Shown here: positions 20,221 through 28,932 of the stretch, piece by piece
Numbering within the stretch: the first letter of the stretch is position 1
Layout: each line of letters begins with the position of its first letter
NCBI RefSeq assembly: GCF_001748085.1
Contig: NZ_BBZK01000003.1
Span: forward strand, 1-64,000
Source: Streptomyces sp. TP-A0874
GTDB lineage: Bacteria; Actinomycetota; Actinomycetes; Streptomycetales; Streptomycetaceae
Direction: 5' to 3'
DNA length: 64,000 nucleotides
The notes under the pieces: model-generated
The model's database searches: none
The model's input: only the letters and a program-made list of their open reading frames with translations
What the model was told of the DNA's origin: nothing
Translations under genes and position numbers: made by a program

Positions 20221-20688
20221 GCGGTGGTGGCCGGGAGTTCCGTCGTGCCGTGCCCCCGGGCGTGGGTGCCGCGGCCGGAGGAGCGCCTCCAGGCGCGGGT
20301 CGAGCCGCCCATACCTGCGGTGTTGTCCAAAGACCTCGGGGCTGTTGTCCAGACCGGCACAGTCGATGAGGCGGGTTGTACACAAACGGTGCATGACGTC
20401 CCCGGGGGGAAGGGCGGTAGCCTGGGGCCGTGATCAGCGCGATATTCCGCGGGGGCGGTCATGCCCTCCGTGGCTTCGGCCCAGTGCCGGAACGGCGCCC
20501 GACGCACCACGGCGCCGGGGCGACGACTGATCATTCGCACCGGGTTCGTACACCCGATACGGCCGAAGCCGGCCCGGCGATACCTCATCCCGGCACCACG
20601 TCGAACCGGCCCGGCGAAGCCGCGTCGCGACGCCGTGCCACCTTCACCACCGACGTCACGCAAGGGCGCGCGACAGGAGCCACAGGAC
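20221..20688 (+). promoter_or_regulatory. gdh upstream region
   Basis: No gene is visible in these 468 bases. Two direct repeats (TGTTGTCCA followed by AGACC) begin at 20321 and 20343, spaced 22 bases or two helical turns, an arrangement typical of response-regulator sites. A small dyad TTGT-AC-ACAA lies at about 20376-20385. A CAGGAG site precedes the gdh ATG. Confidence 0.4.
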
Positions 20689-23600
20689 ATGCAGACCAAG
20701 CTGGATGAAGCCAAGACCGAGCTGCTCGTCCGAGCAACCCGGGTAGCTGAGAACAGCCCGACCGGAGAGCAGCGACCGGTATCGGGACTCGCCCCGGAGA
20801 ACCGGGGCGCCTTTCTCCAGCGTTTCTACCGGCACACGGCGCCGGAGGACCTCAACGGCCGGGACCCGGTCGACGTCCTGGGCGCCGCCCTCTCCCACCT
20901 CCGGCTCGCGGAGCACCGCCCCCAGGGCACCGCGAACGTCAAGGTCCACACCCCCACCGTCGAAGAGAGCGGTTGGACCTGCCACCACACGGTCGTCGAG
21001 GTCATCACCGACGACATGCCCTTCCTCGTCGACTCCGTGACCAACGAGCTGTCCAAGCTCGGCCGTGGCATCCACCGGGTCATCCACCCGCAGGTGATCG
21101 TCCGCCGGGACGTCGCCGGCGAACTCCTGGAGGTGCTCGACTCCGGCCGCGGTGCCCACACCGACGGCACCGAGAACATCGAGGGCGGTGACGAGAACGC
21201 CGAGTGGCCGCAGGACGCGCTCACCGAGTCCTGGATCCACGTCGAGATCGACCGGGAGAACGACGCGGCCGAGCTCGAGCAGATCGCCGCCGACCTGCGG
21301 CAGGTCCTCTCCGATGTGCGGGAGGCGGTGGAGGACTGGAGCAAGATGCGCCGGTCCGCGCTGGAGATCGCCGAGGGACTGCCCGGGGAGCTGACCTCCG
21401 CCAAGCTGCCCGAGCAGGAGGTCGAAGAGGCCCAGGAACTGCTCCGCTGGCTCGCCGAGGACCACTTCACCTTCCTCGGATACCGCGAGTACGACCTCTC
21501 CTCGGTGCCGAACGAGAGCGGTGGCGAGGAGGACGTGCTCAGCGCCGTTCCCGGCACCGGCCTCGGAATCCTCCGCTCCGATCCGCGCCGCAGGACCGCC
21601 GACGACAGCCAGGCCGTCTCGCCGTCCTTCAACCGCCTGCCGGCCGACGCCCGGGCGAAGGCCCGGGAGCGGAAGCTGCTGGTGCTCACCAAGGCCAACA
21701 GCCGGGCCACCGTGCACCGGCCCTCCTACCTGGACTACATCGGCGTCAAGAAGTTCGACTCGGCCGGCAACGTGATCGGTGAACGCCGTTTCCTCGGGCT
21801 GTTCTCCTCCGCCGCCTACACCGAGTCCGTGCGCCGGGTGCCGGTCATCCGGCGCAAGGTCGCCGAAGTCCTCTCCGGGGCGGGCTTCTCGCCCAACAGC
21901 CACGACGGCCGCGACCTCCTCCAGATCCTGGAGACCTACCCGCGGGACGAGCTGTTCCAGACGCCGGTCGACCAGCTCCGTTCGATCGCCACCAGCGTGC
22001 TCTACCTGCAGGAACGCCGCCGGCTGCGGCTCTACCTCCGTCAGGAGGAGTACGGCCGCTACTACTCGGCGCTGGTCTACCTCCCCCGCGACCGCTTCAA
22101 CACCGCCGTCCGCCTCCGCCTCATCGACATCCTCAAGGAGGAACTGGACGGCACCAGCGTCGACTTCACCGCCTGGAACACCGAGTCGGTCCTCTCCCGG
22201 CTGCACTTCGTCATCCGGGTCGCCCCGGGCACCGCGCTGCGCCGGCTCGACAACGCCGACGTCGAACGGATCGAGGAGCGGCTGACCGAGGCCGCCCGCT
22301 CCTGGTCCGACGGTTTCGTCGAGGTCCTCACCGCCGAGGTGGGCGAGGAGCGCGGGGCCGAGTTGGCGCACCGCTACGCCAACGCCTTCCCCGAGGGCTA
22401 CAAGGCGGACCACTCGCCGCGCAACGCGGTCGCCGACCTCCAGCACCTGGAGCGGCTGACCGACCGCGACGAGCAGCACGGCTTCGCCGTCAGCCTCTAC
22501 CAGCCCGTCGGCGCGGCCCCCGGCGAGTTCCGGTTCAAGATCTACCGGACCGGCTCGCAGGTGTCGCTCTCCGCGGTACTCCCCGTGCTCCAGCGGCTCG
22601 GCGTGGAGGTCGTCGACGAGCGCCCCTACGAGCTGCGTCTCGCCGACCGGAGCATCGTCTGGATCTACGACTTCGGGCTCCGACTGCCCGAGGCCGGCCG
22701 TGACGGGGACCACCTCGCGGACGACGCCCGCGAGCGGTTCCAGGAGACCTTCACCGCCGTCTGGACCGGCGAGGCGGAGAACGACGGCTTCAACTCCCTG
22801 GTGCTCAACGCCGGACTCAGCTGGCGGCAGGCCATGGTGCTGCGGGCCTATGCGAAGTACCTGCGGCAGGCCGGTTCCACCTTCAGCCAGGACTACATGG
22901 AGGTCACCCTCCACAAGAACGTCCACACCACCCGGCTGCTCGTCAGCCTCTTCGAGGCCCGGCTCTCCCCGCACCGGCAGCGGGCCGGTACGGAGCTGAC
23001 CGACGGCCTGCTGGAGGAGTTGGACGGCGCGCTCGACCAGGTGGCCAGTCTGGACGAGGACCGCATCCTGCGCTCCTTCCTGACCCTGATCAAGGCGACC
23101 CAGCGCACCAACTACTTCCAGTCGGGGCGGAACGGCGAGCCGCACGGCTACGTGTCGTTCAAGCTGGACCCGTTGGCGATCCCGGACCTGCCGGCCCCCC
23201 GGCCGGCCCACGAGGTCTGGGTCTACTCGCCCAGCGTCGAGGGCGTACACCTGCGCTACGGCAAGGTCGCCCGCGGTGGCCTGCGCTGGTCCGACCGGCG
23301 TGAGGACTTCCGTACCGAGGTCCTGGGCCTGGTCAAGGCCCAGATGGTCAAGAACACCGTCATCGTGCCGGTCGGGGCCAAGGGCGGCTTCGTCGGCAAG
23401 CGGCTGCCGGACCCCTCGGTGGACCGGGACGCCTGGATGGCCGAGGGCGTCGCCTGCTACAAGACCTTCATCTCCGGACTGCTCGACATCACCGACAACC
23501 TGGTCGGCGGGGAGGTCGTGCACCCCGAGGACGTCGTCCGGCACGACGACGACGACACCTACCTCGTGGTCGCCGCCGACAAGGGCACCGCGCGCTTCTC

Positions 23601-25701
23601 CGACATCGCCAACGAGGTGGCCCAGAGCTACGGCTACTGGCTGGGCGACGCCTTCGCCTCCGGCGGCTCGGCCGGCTACGACCACAAGGGCATGGGCATC
23701 ACCGCCCGCGGTGGCTGGGAGTCGGTCAAGCGCCACTTCCGGGAGCTGGGCCGGAACACCCAGACCGAGGACTTCACGGTGGTCGGCATCGGCGACATGT
23801 CCGGTGACGTGTTCGGCAACGGCATGCTGCTCTCCGAACACATCCGGCTGGTCGGCGCCTTCGACCACCGGCACATCTTCGTCGACCCCGATCCGGACGC
23901 CGCCACCTCCTACGCCGAGCGGCGGCGCCTGTTCGAACTGCCGCGCAGCTCCTGGGCCGACTACGACACCGAGCTCATCTCCGAGGGCGGCGGGGTCTTC
24001 CCGCGCACGGCCAAGTCGGTGCCGATCAGCCCCCAGATGCGCAAGGCGCTCGGGCTCGGGGAGGACGTCACCAAGCTGACCCCGGCCGAGCTGATGAAGG
24101 CCGTCCTCCGGGCCCCGGTGGACCTGGTCTGGAACGGCGGCATCGGCACCTACGTCAAGGCGTCCACGGAGAACCACGCGGACGTCGGGGACAAGGGCAA
24201 CGACGCGATCCGGGTGGACGGCAGGGAGATCCGGGCCAAGGTCGTCGGCGAGGGCGGCAACCTGGGGCTGACCCAGCTCGGGCGGATCGAGTTCGCCCTC
24301 TCCGGCGGCCCCGACGGCACCGGTGGCCGGGTGGACACCGACGCGATCGACAACAGCGCCGGTGTGGACGCCTCGGACCACGAGGTGAACATCAAGATCC
24401 TGCTCAACGCCGTGGTCGCGGGCGGCGACATGACGGTCAAGCAGCGCAACGAGTTGCTCGCCGAGATGACCGACGAGGTCGGGGAGCTGGTGCTGCGCAG
24501 CAACTACGCGCAGAACGTCGCGCTCGCCAACGCCGTCAGCCAGGCGCCCAGCCTGCTCAACGCCCACCACCGGGCCATCCGCCGGCTGGTGCGCGACGGC
24601 CACCTGGACCGGGAGCTGGAGTTCCTGCCCAGTGACCGGCAGATCCGCGAGCGGCACGCCGCGGGGCAGGGCCTCACCCAGCCGGAGCTGGCGGTCCTGC
24701 TGGCCTACGACAAGATCACCACCGCTGAGGAGCTGATCGACACCGAACTGCCGGACGACCCCTACCTCCAGCGGCTGTTGTACGCCTACTTCCCCAAGCC
24801 GCTGCGGGAGCGGTTCGACGAGCAGATCGACGGCCACGCGCTGCGCCGCGAGATCGTCACCACCGTGCTGGTCAACGACACCATCAACAGCGCCGGCAGC
24901 AGCTTCCTGCACAGGATGCGGGAGGAGACCGGGGCCTCCACGGAGGAGATCGTCCGGGCGCAGACCGCTGCCCGGGCCATCTTCGGCCTGGCCGGGGTGT
25001 GGGACGCGGTCGAGGCGCTCGACAACGAGGTGTCGGCCGACGTCCAGACCCGGATCCGGCTGCACTCGCGGCGGTTGGTGGAACGAGGCGCCCGCTGGCT
25101 GCTGAACAACCGTCCGCAGCCGTTGCGGCTCGCCGAGACCGTCGAGTTCTTCGAGGAGCGGGTCGAGTCGGTCTGGGCGGACCTGCCCAAGCTGCTCAAG
25201 GGCGCCGACCTGAGCTGGCACCAGGACACCCAGGACGAGATGCTCGCGGCCGGCGTCCCCGGTGAACTGGCGCTCCGGGTGGCCGGTTTCTCGGCCGTCT
25301 TCCCGGCGCTGGACATCGTGGCGATCGCCGACCGCACCGGCGCTCAGTCGCTCGAAGTGGCCGAGGTCTACTACGACCTTGCCGACCGGCTGCAGATCAG
25401 CCAGCTGATGGACAAGATCGTCGCACTGCCGCGCGCCGACCGGTGGCAGTCGATGGCCCGCGCCTCCATCCGCGAGGACCTGTTCGCCGCACATGCGGCG
25501 CTCACCTCGGACGTGCTGTCGGCGGGCGAAGGCGACTCCACCCCGGACCAGCGGTTCGCCGCCTGGGAGCAGAAGAACGCCTCGATCCTGGGGCGGGCTC
25601 GCGGCACCCTGGAGGAGATCCAGGGGTCGGACTCCTTCGATCTCGCCAACCTCTCGGTGGCGATGCGCACCATGCGCACCCTGCTGCGCACGCACAGCTG
25701 A
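20689..25701 (+). CDS. gdh: NAD-specific glutamate dehydrogenase, large 180-kDa type
   Basis: A 1670-residue enzyme of the L_180 class, first described in Streptomyces clavuligerus, that oxidatively deaminates glutamate to 2-oxoglutarate with NAD. A long N-terminal region with ACT-like regulatory modules covers roughly the first 700 residues. The catalytic core follows, containing VRGGLRWSDRREDFRTEVLG and the lysine-rich VPVGAKGGFVGKRLP, then the Rossmann-type NAD domain, and a C-terminal helical domain. The ATG with CAGGAG upstream is chosen over an in-frame ATG at 20461 because family sequence begins MQTKLDEAKTELL. It is monocistronic and ends at a strong terminator. It links amino acid catabolism to the TCA cycle. 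Confidence 0.96.
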   Translation: MQTKLDEAKTELLVRATRVAENSPTGEQRPVSGLAPENRGAFLQRFYRHTAPEDLNGRDPVDVLGAALSHLRLAEHRPQGTANVKVHTPTVEESGWTCHHTVVEVITDDMPFLVDSVTNELSKLGRGIHRVIHPQVIVRRDVAGELLEVLDSGRGAHTDGTENIEGGDENAEWPQDALTESWIHVEIDRENDAAELEQIAADLRQVLSDVREAVEDWSKMRRSALEIAEGLPGELTSAKLPEQEVEEAQELLRWLAEDHFTFLGYREYDLSSVPNESGGEEDVLSAVPGTGLGILRSDPRRRTADDSQAVSPSFNRLPADARAKARERKLLVLTKANSRATVHRPSYLDYIGVKKFDSAGNVIGERRFLGLFSSAAYTESVRRVPVIRRKVAEVLSGAGFSPNSHDGRDLLQILETYPRDELFQTPVDQLRSIATSVLYLQERRRLRLYLRQEEYGRYYSALVYLPRDRFNTAVRLRLIDILKEELDGTSVDFTAWNTESVLSRLHFVIRVAPGTALRRLDNADVERIEERLTEAARSWSDGFVEVLTAEVGEERGAELAHRYANAFPEGYKADHSPRNAVADLQHLERLTDRDEQHGFAVSLYQPVGAAPGEFRFKIYRTGSQVSLSAVLPVLQRLGVEVVDERPYELRLADRSIVWIYDFGLRLPEAGRDGDHLADDARERFQETFTAVWTGEAENDGFNSLVLNAGLSWRQAMVLRAYAKYLRQAGSTFSQDYMEVTLHKNVHTTRLLVSLFEARLSPHRQRAGTELTDGLLEELDGALDQVASLDEDRILRSFLTLIKATQRTNYFQSGRNGEPHGYVSFKLDPLAIPDLPAPRPAHEVWVYSPSVEGVHLRYGKVARGGLRWSDRREDFRTEVLGLVKAQMVKNTVIVPVGAKGGFVGKRLPDPSVDRDAWMAEGVACYKTFISGLLDITDNLVGGEVVHPEDVVRHDDDDTYLVVAADKGTARFSDIANEVAQSYGYWLGDAFASGGSAGYDHKGMGITARGGWESVKRHFRELGRNTQTEDFTVVGIGDMSGDVFGNGMLLSEHIRLVGAFDHRHIFVDPDPDAATSYAERRRLFELPRSSWADYDTELISEGGGVFPRTAKSVPISPQMRKALGLGEDVTKLTPAELMKAVLRAPVDLVWNGGIGTYVKASTENHADVGDKGNDAIRVDGREIRAKVVGEGGNLGLTQLGRIEFALSGGPDGTGGRVDTDAIDNSAGVDASDHEVNIKILLNAVVAGGDMTVKQRNELLAEMTDEVGELVLRSNYAQNVALANAVSQAPSLLNAHHRAIRRLVRDGHLDRELEFLPSDRQIRERHAAGQGLTQPELAVLLAYDKITTAEELIDTELPDDPYLQRLLYAYFPKPLRERFDEQIDGHALRREIVTTVLVNDTINSAGSSFLHRMREETGASTEEIVRAQTAARAIFGLAGVWDAVEALDNEVSADVQTRIRLHSRRLVERGARWLLNNRPQPLRLAETVEFFEERVESVWADLPKLLKGADLSWHQDTQDEMLAAGVPGELALRVAGFSAVFPALDIVAIADRTGAQSLEVAEVYYDLADRLQISQLMDKIVALPRADRWQSMARASIREDLFAAHAALTSDVLSAGEGDSTPDQRFAAWEQKNASILGRARGTLEEIQGSDSFDLANLSVAMRTMRTLLRTHS

Positions 25702-25719
25702 TCCGAGGAGCGGTCCCGG

Positions 25720-25758
25720 GAGGGGCGGTTCGGAACCACGTGTTCCGGGCCGCCCCTC
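25720..25758. terminator. bidirectional terminator between gdh and the LysE gene
   Basis: Two 17-base arms (25720-25736 and 25742-25758) pair with only a 2-base internal mismatch around a CACGT loop. It sits between convergent genes. Confidence 0.85.
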
Positions 25759-25830
25759 TCCGCCTGTGCGGATACGGTGCGGTGCCCGGTCGGCAACCCA
25801 GGTGCTCGGGAGGGCTCGGTCGGGGACCGG

Positions 25831-26451
25831 TCAGGGCTGGGTCGCGGCGACCTTCAGCCCGAAGCCGATCAGGACGAAGCCGGTGACACGTTCCATGGCC
25901 CTGCGGACGGCGGGCTTCTCGAACAGCGCCCGTGCCCTGGCCAGCAGCACCACGTAGCCGCCGAGCCACACCGTGGTCAGCACCGCGTGGACGAGGACGA
26001 GCAGTGCCATACCGGTGTGCGGGGCGAGCCCGGTGGGGGCCAGGGTCGGCAGCAGCCCGGTGTAGAAGACCGCGATCTTCGGGTTGAAGACGTTGCTGAC
26101 CAGGCCGGTACGCCAGGGGTTGCCGGCGGGTGCGGCACCGGCCGGGGCCACCGGCCGTGACCGGACGCGCCGGCTGTGGACCAGCGCCTGGACACCGAGG
26201 AAGAGCAGGTAGGCGGCCCCGGCCAGCTTGACCGCGGTGTACGCGGTGGCGGAGGCGGCGAGGACTGCGGCAAGACCCGCGACCGCGAGGACGCCCCACA
26301 CCAGCAGGCCGGTGGTGATGCCGCCGATCGTGCGCAGCCCGTCCTGCCACCCGGAGGAGACGGCCCGCTTGGTCACAACGGCCATGTCCGGCCCGGGAAC
26401 CATGGTCAGCACGGCGAGCACACCGGCCGCGGCGAGGAACTGTGGGAACAT
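25831..26451 (-). CDS. LysE/RhtB family amino acid exporter
   Basis: A 206-residue inner-membrane protein of the LysE translocator family, which exports amino acids or related small molecules by proton exchange. The family signature VPGPDMAVVTKRAVSSGW is near the N-terminus. About six hydrophobic segments are visible, and NVFNPKIAVFYTG is the conserved loop in the middle. The substrate is unknown. The next minus-strand gene upstream is also a small-molecule transporter, separated by 143 bases, so each may have its own promoter. Confidence 0.9.
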   Translation of the reverse strand: MFPQFLAAAGVLAVLTMVPGPDMAVVTKRAVSSGWQDGLRTIGGITTGLLVWGVLAVAGLAAVLAASATAYTAVKLAGAAYLLFLGVQALVHSRRVRSRPVAPAGAAPAGNPWRTGLVSNVFNPKIAVFYTGLLPTLAPTGLAPHTGMALLVLVHAVLTTVWLGGYVVLLARARALFEKPAVRRAMERVTGFVLIGFGLKVAATQP

Positions 26452-26594
26452 TCGCCCAGTCTCACATCCCGTGGCGGGGGCCGGACCGCCCGGTGGGAGT
26501 CTCGGTGGAACCTCGGCCCCGCCTCACCTCCCGCACCCTTCTCCGTCCGGCGCCGCGCCTCTCGGAGGCGGTGGGAAGCCCTGGTCCTGGCTCC

Positions 26595-27563
26595 TCAGGA
26601 GCCGGCCGAGCACTCCGCCACCGGCTCGCGGTCGGCCGGCACCGGGGCGGTGGCGGGGACGGTGGCGGAGCGCCGGCGAGCTGGTCGACGGGCGACGGCG
26701 ACGCCGGCCAGGCAGAGCGCGCCGCCGGCCAGGGTGAGGGGGCCGGGCACCTCGTCCAACACGATCCAGGACATCAGCACCACGAGCGTCGGCACCACGT
26801 AGGTGGTCGAACCCATCTTGCCCGCCGTGGTGCGGGCGAGGGCGAACGCCCAGGTGGTGAAGGCCAGGGCGGTGGGGAACACGCCGAGGTAGACCATGTT
26901 GAGGGTGGCGGAGACCGGGGCGCGCGCGGATTCCGTGAGCAGCGCGCCGGTGAAGGGGAGGCACACCACGGTGCCGGTCAGACAACCGTAGAAGGTGACC
27001 TGCAAGGCGCTGGCGTGCCCGAGGGCCGGTTTCTGGAAGACGACGCCGCCGGCGTAGGAGCACGCGGCCAGCAGACAGAGGACCAGCCCCAGCAGGGTGG
27101 CGTGACCGGAGCCGGACATCGACAGTCCGACGACGACGGTGCCGGAGAACGAGACCGCCATGCCGAGGAACAGGCGGCGCGGCAGCCCCTCGCCGAGCAG
27201 CCGCCCGCTCAGCAGCCCGATCAGGATGGGCGCGAGGTTCACCACCATGGCCGCGGTGCCGGCGTCGACCTCCCGCTCACCCCAGTTGAGCAGGAGCATG
27301 TAGCCCCCGAACCAGAGTGCACCGGAGCAGAGGATGCCCGGCCAGGCGGCGCGCGGGGGCGGTCCCTCGCGGCGGAGCAGGACGATCAGGCCCAGTACGA
27401 GGGTTCCGGAGGCCAGGCGCCCCAGCGCCAGCGCGCCGGGGGAGTAGGAGCTCCCCGCGCTGCGGATGGAGACGAAGGCCGACGCCCAGAGAACGACCGT
27501 CACCCCTGCTGCGGCGAGGGGCCACCAGTGCTGGGAGCGGACGCGGTCCGACAAGAGTGTCAT
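26595..27563 (-). CDS. EamA/DMT family transporter
   Basis: A 322-residue drug/metabolite transporter with about ten membrane segments arranged as two EamA repeats (the first near residues 15-140, the second near 155-290). The stretch YVVPTLVVLMSWIVLDE is typical of the second repeat. Such proteins export metabolites or amino acids; the substrate is unknown. The C-terminus is a basic cytoplasmic tail. The ATG is the first start of the frame and gives the normal family length. Confidence 0.9.
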   Translation of the reverse strand: MTLLSDRVRSQHWWPLAAAGVTVVLWASAFVSIRSAGSSYSPGALALGRLASGTLVLGLIVLLRREGPPPRAAWPGILCSGALWFGGYMLLLNWGEREVDAGTAAMVVNLAPILIGLLSGRLLGEGLPRRLFLGMAVSFSGTVVVGLSMSGSGHATLLGLVLCLLAACSYAGGVVFQKPALGHASALQVTFYGCLTGTVVCLPFTGALLTESARAPVSATLNMVYLGVFPTALAFTTWAFALARTTAGKMGSTTYVVPTLVVLMSWIVLDEVPGPLTLAGGALCLAGVAVARRPARRRSATVPATAPVPADREPVAECSAGS

Positions 27564-27656
27564 AGGGCGACCGTAGAGCTATGACGTTTCGACGTTCAAC
27601 GACGTTTGCCCGCTCTTCGTGGATGAGGGTGTAGCGGCGGGCACGGAGGGGCCGGG

Positions 27657-27860
27657 TGGGCGCCTTCCGCGGGACGCCCAAGGCTCACCCGATTGCGGCC
27701 CGGCACCAGCCGTTTCACGCTCGTTGACCCCGACGAAAACGACCTCATGTTCGTTAGACGGAATGAGCCGGAGCTCGAAAACGGGGGCTCCCCGAGCTCG
27801 CGGGACTGGCGAAAGCGCTTGGGAATGCTCGGAACCCTCGTGACTACGGGGCGGGGCGCC
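27657..27860 (+). pseudogene. frameshifted remnant of a VOC (glyoxalase/bleomycin resistance) family gene
   Basis: Frame one reads RLTRLRPGTSRFTLVDPDEN and then DLMFVRRNEPELENGG, the C-terminal end of a VOC-fold domain. The next stretch, LAGLAKALGNARNPRDY, reads in a different frame starting near 27797; in Streptomyces VOC proteins as I recall them, similar sequence directly follows that point. The shift lies between about 27786 and 27797. The N-terminal half of the domain is missing and no start codon or ribosome binding site is evident. The region is more AT-rich than its surroundings and uses rare codons such as AGA, in keeping with decay. Confidence 0.65.
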
Positions 27861-27940
27861 GTAGGCGGCGATCACGCGTTGGCGGACACCCCGGCTCGTT
27901 TCCCGCGCCGGTCGCGGGGCGTGAGACCGCGTCGTGGAAG

Positions 27941-27980
27941 CGGCTGTGCCGCCGTCCCCGCGAGGACGGCGGCACAGCCG
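27941..27980. terminator. terminator of the sugar ABC transporter operon
   Basis: A perfect 17-bp stem (27941-27957 with 27964-27980) with a 6-base loop lies about 45 bases downstream of the last ABC permease gene, which runs on the minus strand. No long T-run follows, as is common in high-GC actinomycetes. Confidence 0.85.
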
Positions 27981-28023
27981 GGGTGTTCAGTTGCCAGCGG
28001 TGGTTTCCCAGCCCTGGCGGGGG

Positions 28024-28932
28024 CTACTTCACCGCACCGGCCATCATTCCGGAGACGAACTGTCGCTGGAAGGCGAAGAACACCACCAGGGGGATGACCA
28101 TCGAGATGAAGGCGCCCGGCGCCAGCACGTCGATGCTGTTCCCGAACTGCCGCACCTGCTGCTGGAGCGCCACCGTGATCGGTGGCGAGGTGCTGTCCGC
28201 GAAGATCAGCGCGACCAGCATGTCGTTCCAGACCCAGAGGAACTGGAAGATGCCCAACGAGGCGATCGCCGGTCCGCCCAGTGGCATGACCACTCGGGTG
28301 AACAGCCGGATCTCGCCCGCTCCGTCCAACCGGGACGCCTCGATGAGTTCCCGAGGGATCTCGGCGAAGAAGTTCCGGAGCAGGAAGATGGCGAACGGCA
28401 GCCCGAAGGCCGTGTGGAAGATCACCACGCCGAACGTCGTCTCGAAGAGGCTGACGGTCTTGAACAGCTTGGCCACCGGGACCAGCGCGACCTGCACCGG
28501 CACCACCAGCAGGCCGACGACCAGCAGGAACCACCAGTCCCGGCCCGGGAAGTCCAGGCAGGCGAAGGCGTACCCGGCCAGCGAGCCGATGATGACGACC
28601 AGCAGCGTGGACGGGACCGCGATCAGCAGGGTGGTGACCAACGACTGCGTGATGGCACCGTTGTTGAGCAGGTTGGAGTAGTTCTCGGTGGTCAGCTGCG
28701 CCGGCGCGGTGAACACCGTCCACCAGCCGGAGCCGGCAATGTCGCTCGGACTGCGCAGCGATGAGACCAGCAGGCCCAGGGTGGGCATCAGCCAGAACAG
28801 CGCGACCACGACGAGGGCGAACTGCACCAGGCCCCCGCTCGCCCGGGCCGCCAGGCGCGATGCCACCGATTCCTTCTTCACGGCCGCCGGCGCGGGTGCC
28901 GGGGCCGATGCCGTGTCCGTTGCAGTGGTCAT
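28024..28932 (-). CDS. carbohydrate ABC transporter permease, MalG-like
   Basis: A 302-residue inner-membrane permease of the CUT1 sugar importer family. Six membrane segments are visible, with the EAA loop IEASRLDGAGEIRLFTRVVMP that contacts the ATPase. The N-terminus is an Ala/Pro-rich cytoplasmic stretch. The ATG overlaps the stop of the upstream permease gene by four bases, and the longer frame to 29310 lies inside that gene. No ATPase gene is in the operon; in Streptomyces the shared ATPase MsiK commonly energises such importers. The substrate is not predictable beyond sugar or oligosaccharide. Confidence 0.93.
   Translation of the reverse strand: MTTATDTASAPAPAPAAVKKESVASRLAARASGGLVQFALVVVALFWLMPTLGLLVSSLRSPSDIAGSGWWTVFTAPAQLTTENYSNLLNNGAITQSLVTTLLIAVPSTLLVVIIGSLAGYAFACLDFPGRDWWFLLVVGLLVVPVQVALVPVAKLFKTVSLFETTFGVVIFHTAFGLPFAIFLLRNFFAEIPRELIEASRLDGAGEIRLFTRVVMPLGGPAIASLGIFQFLWVWNDMLVALIFADSTSPPITVALQQQVRQFGNSIDVLAPGAFISMVIPLVVFFAFQRQFVSGMMAGAVK

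Noticed and set aside
20656-25695. A 1679-codon open frame antisense to gdh
   Set aside because: High third-position GC in gdh suppresses stops in the opposite strand; the translation has no domain motifs and no ribosome binding site. The same explains frames opposite secA (15040-18048) and over the first operon (2379-5750 on the plus strand).
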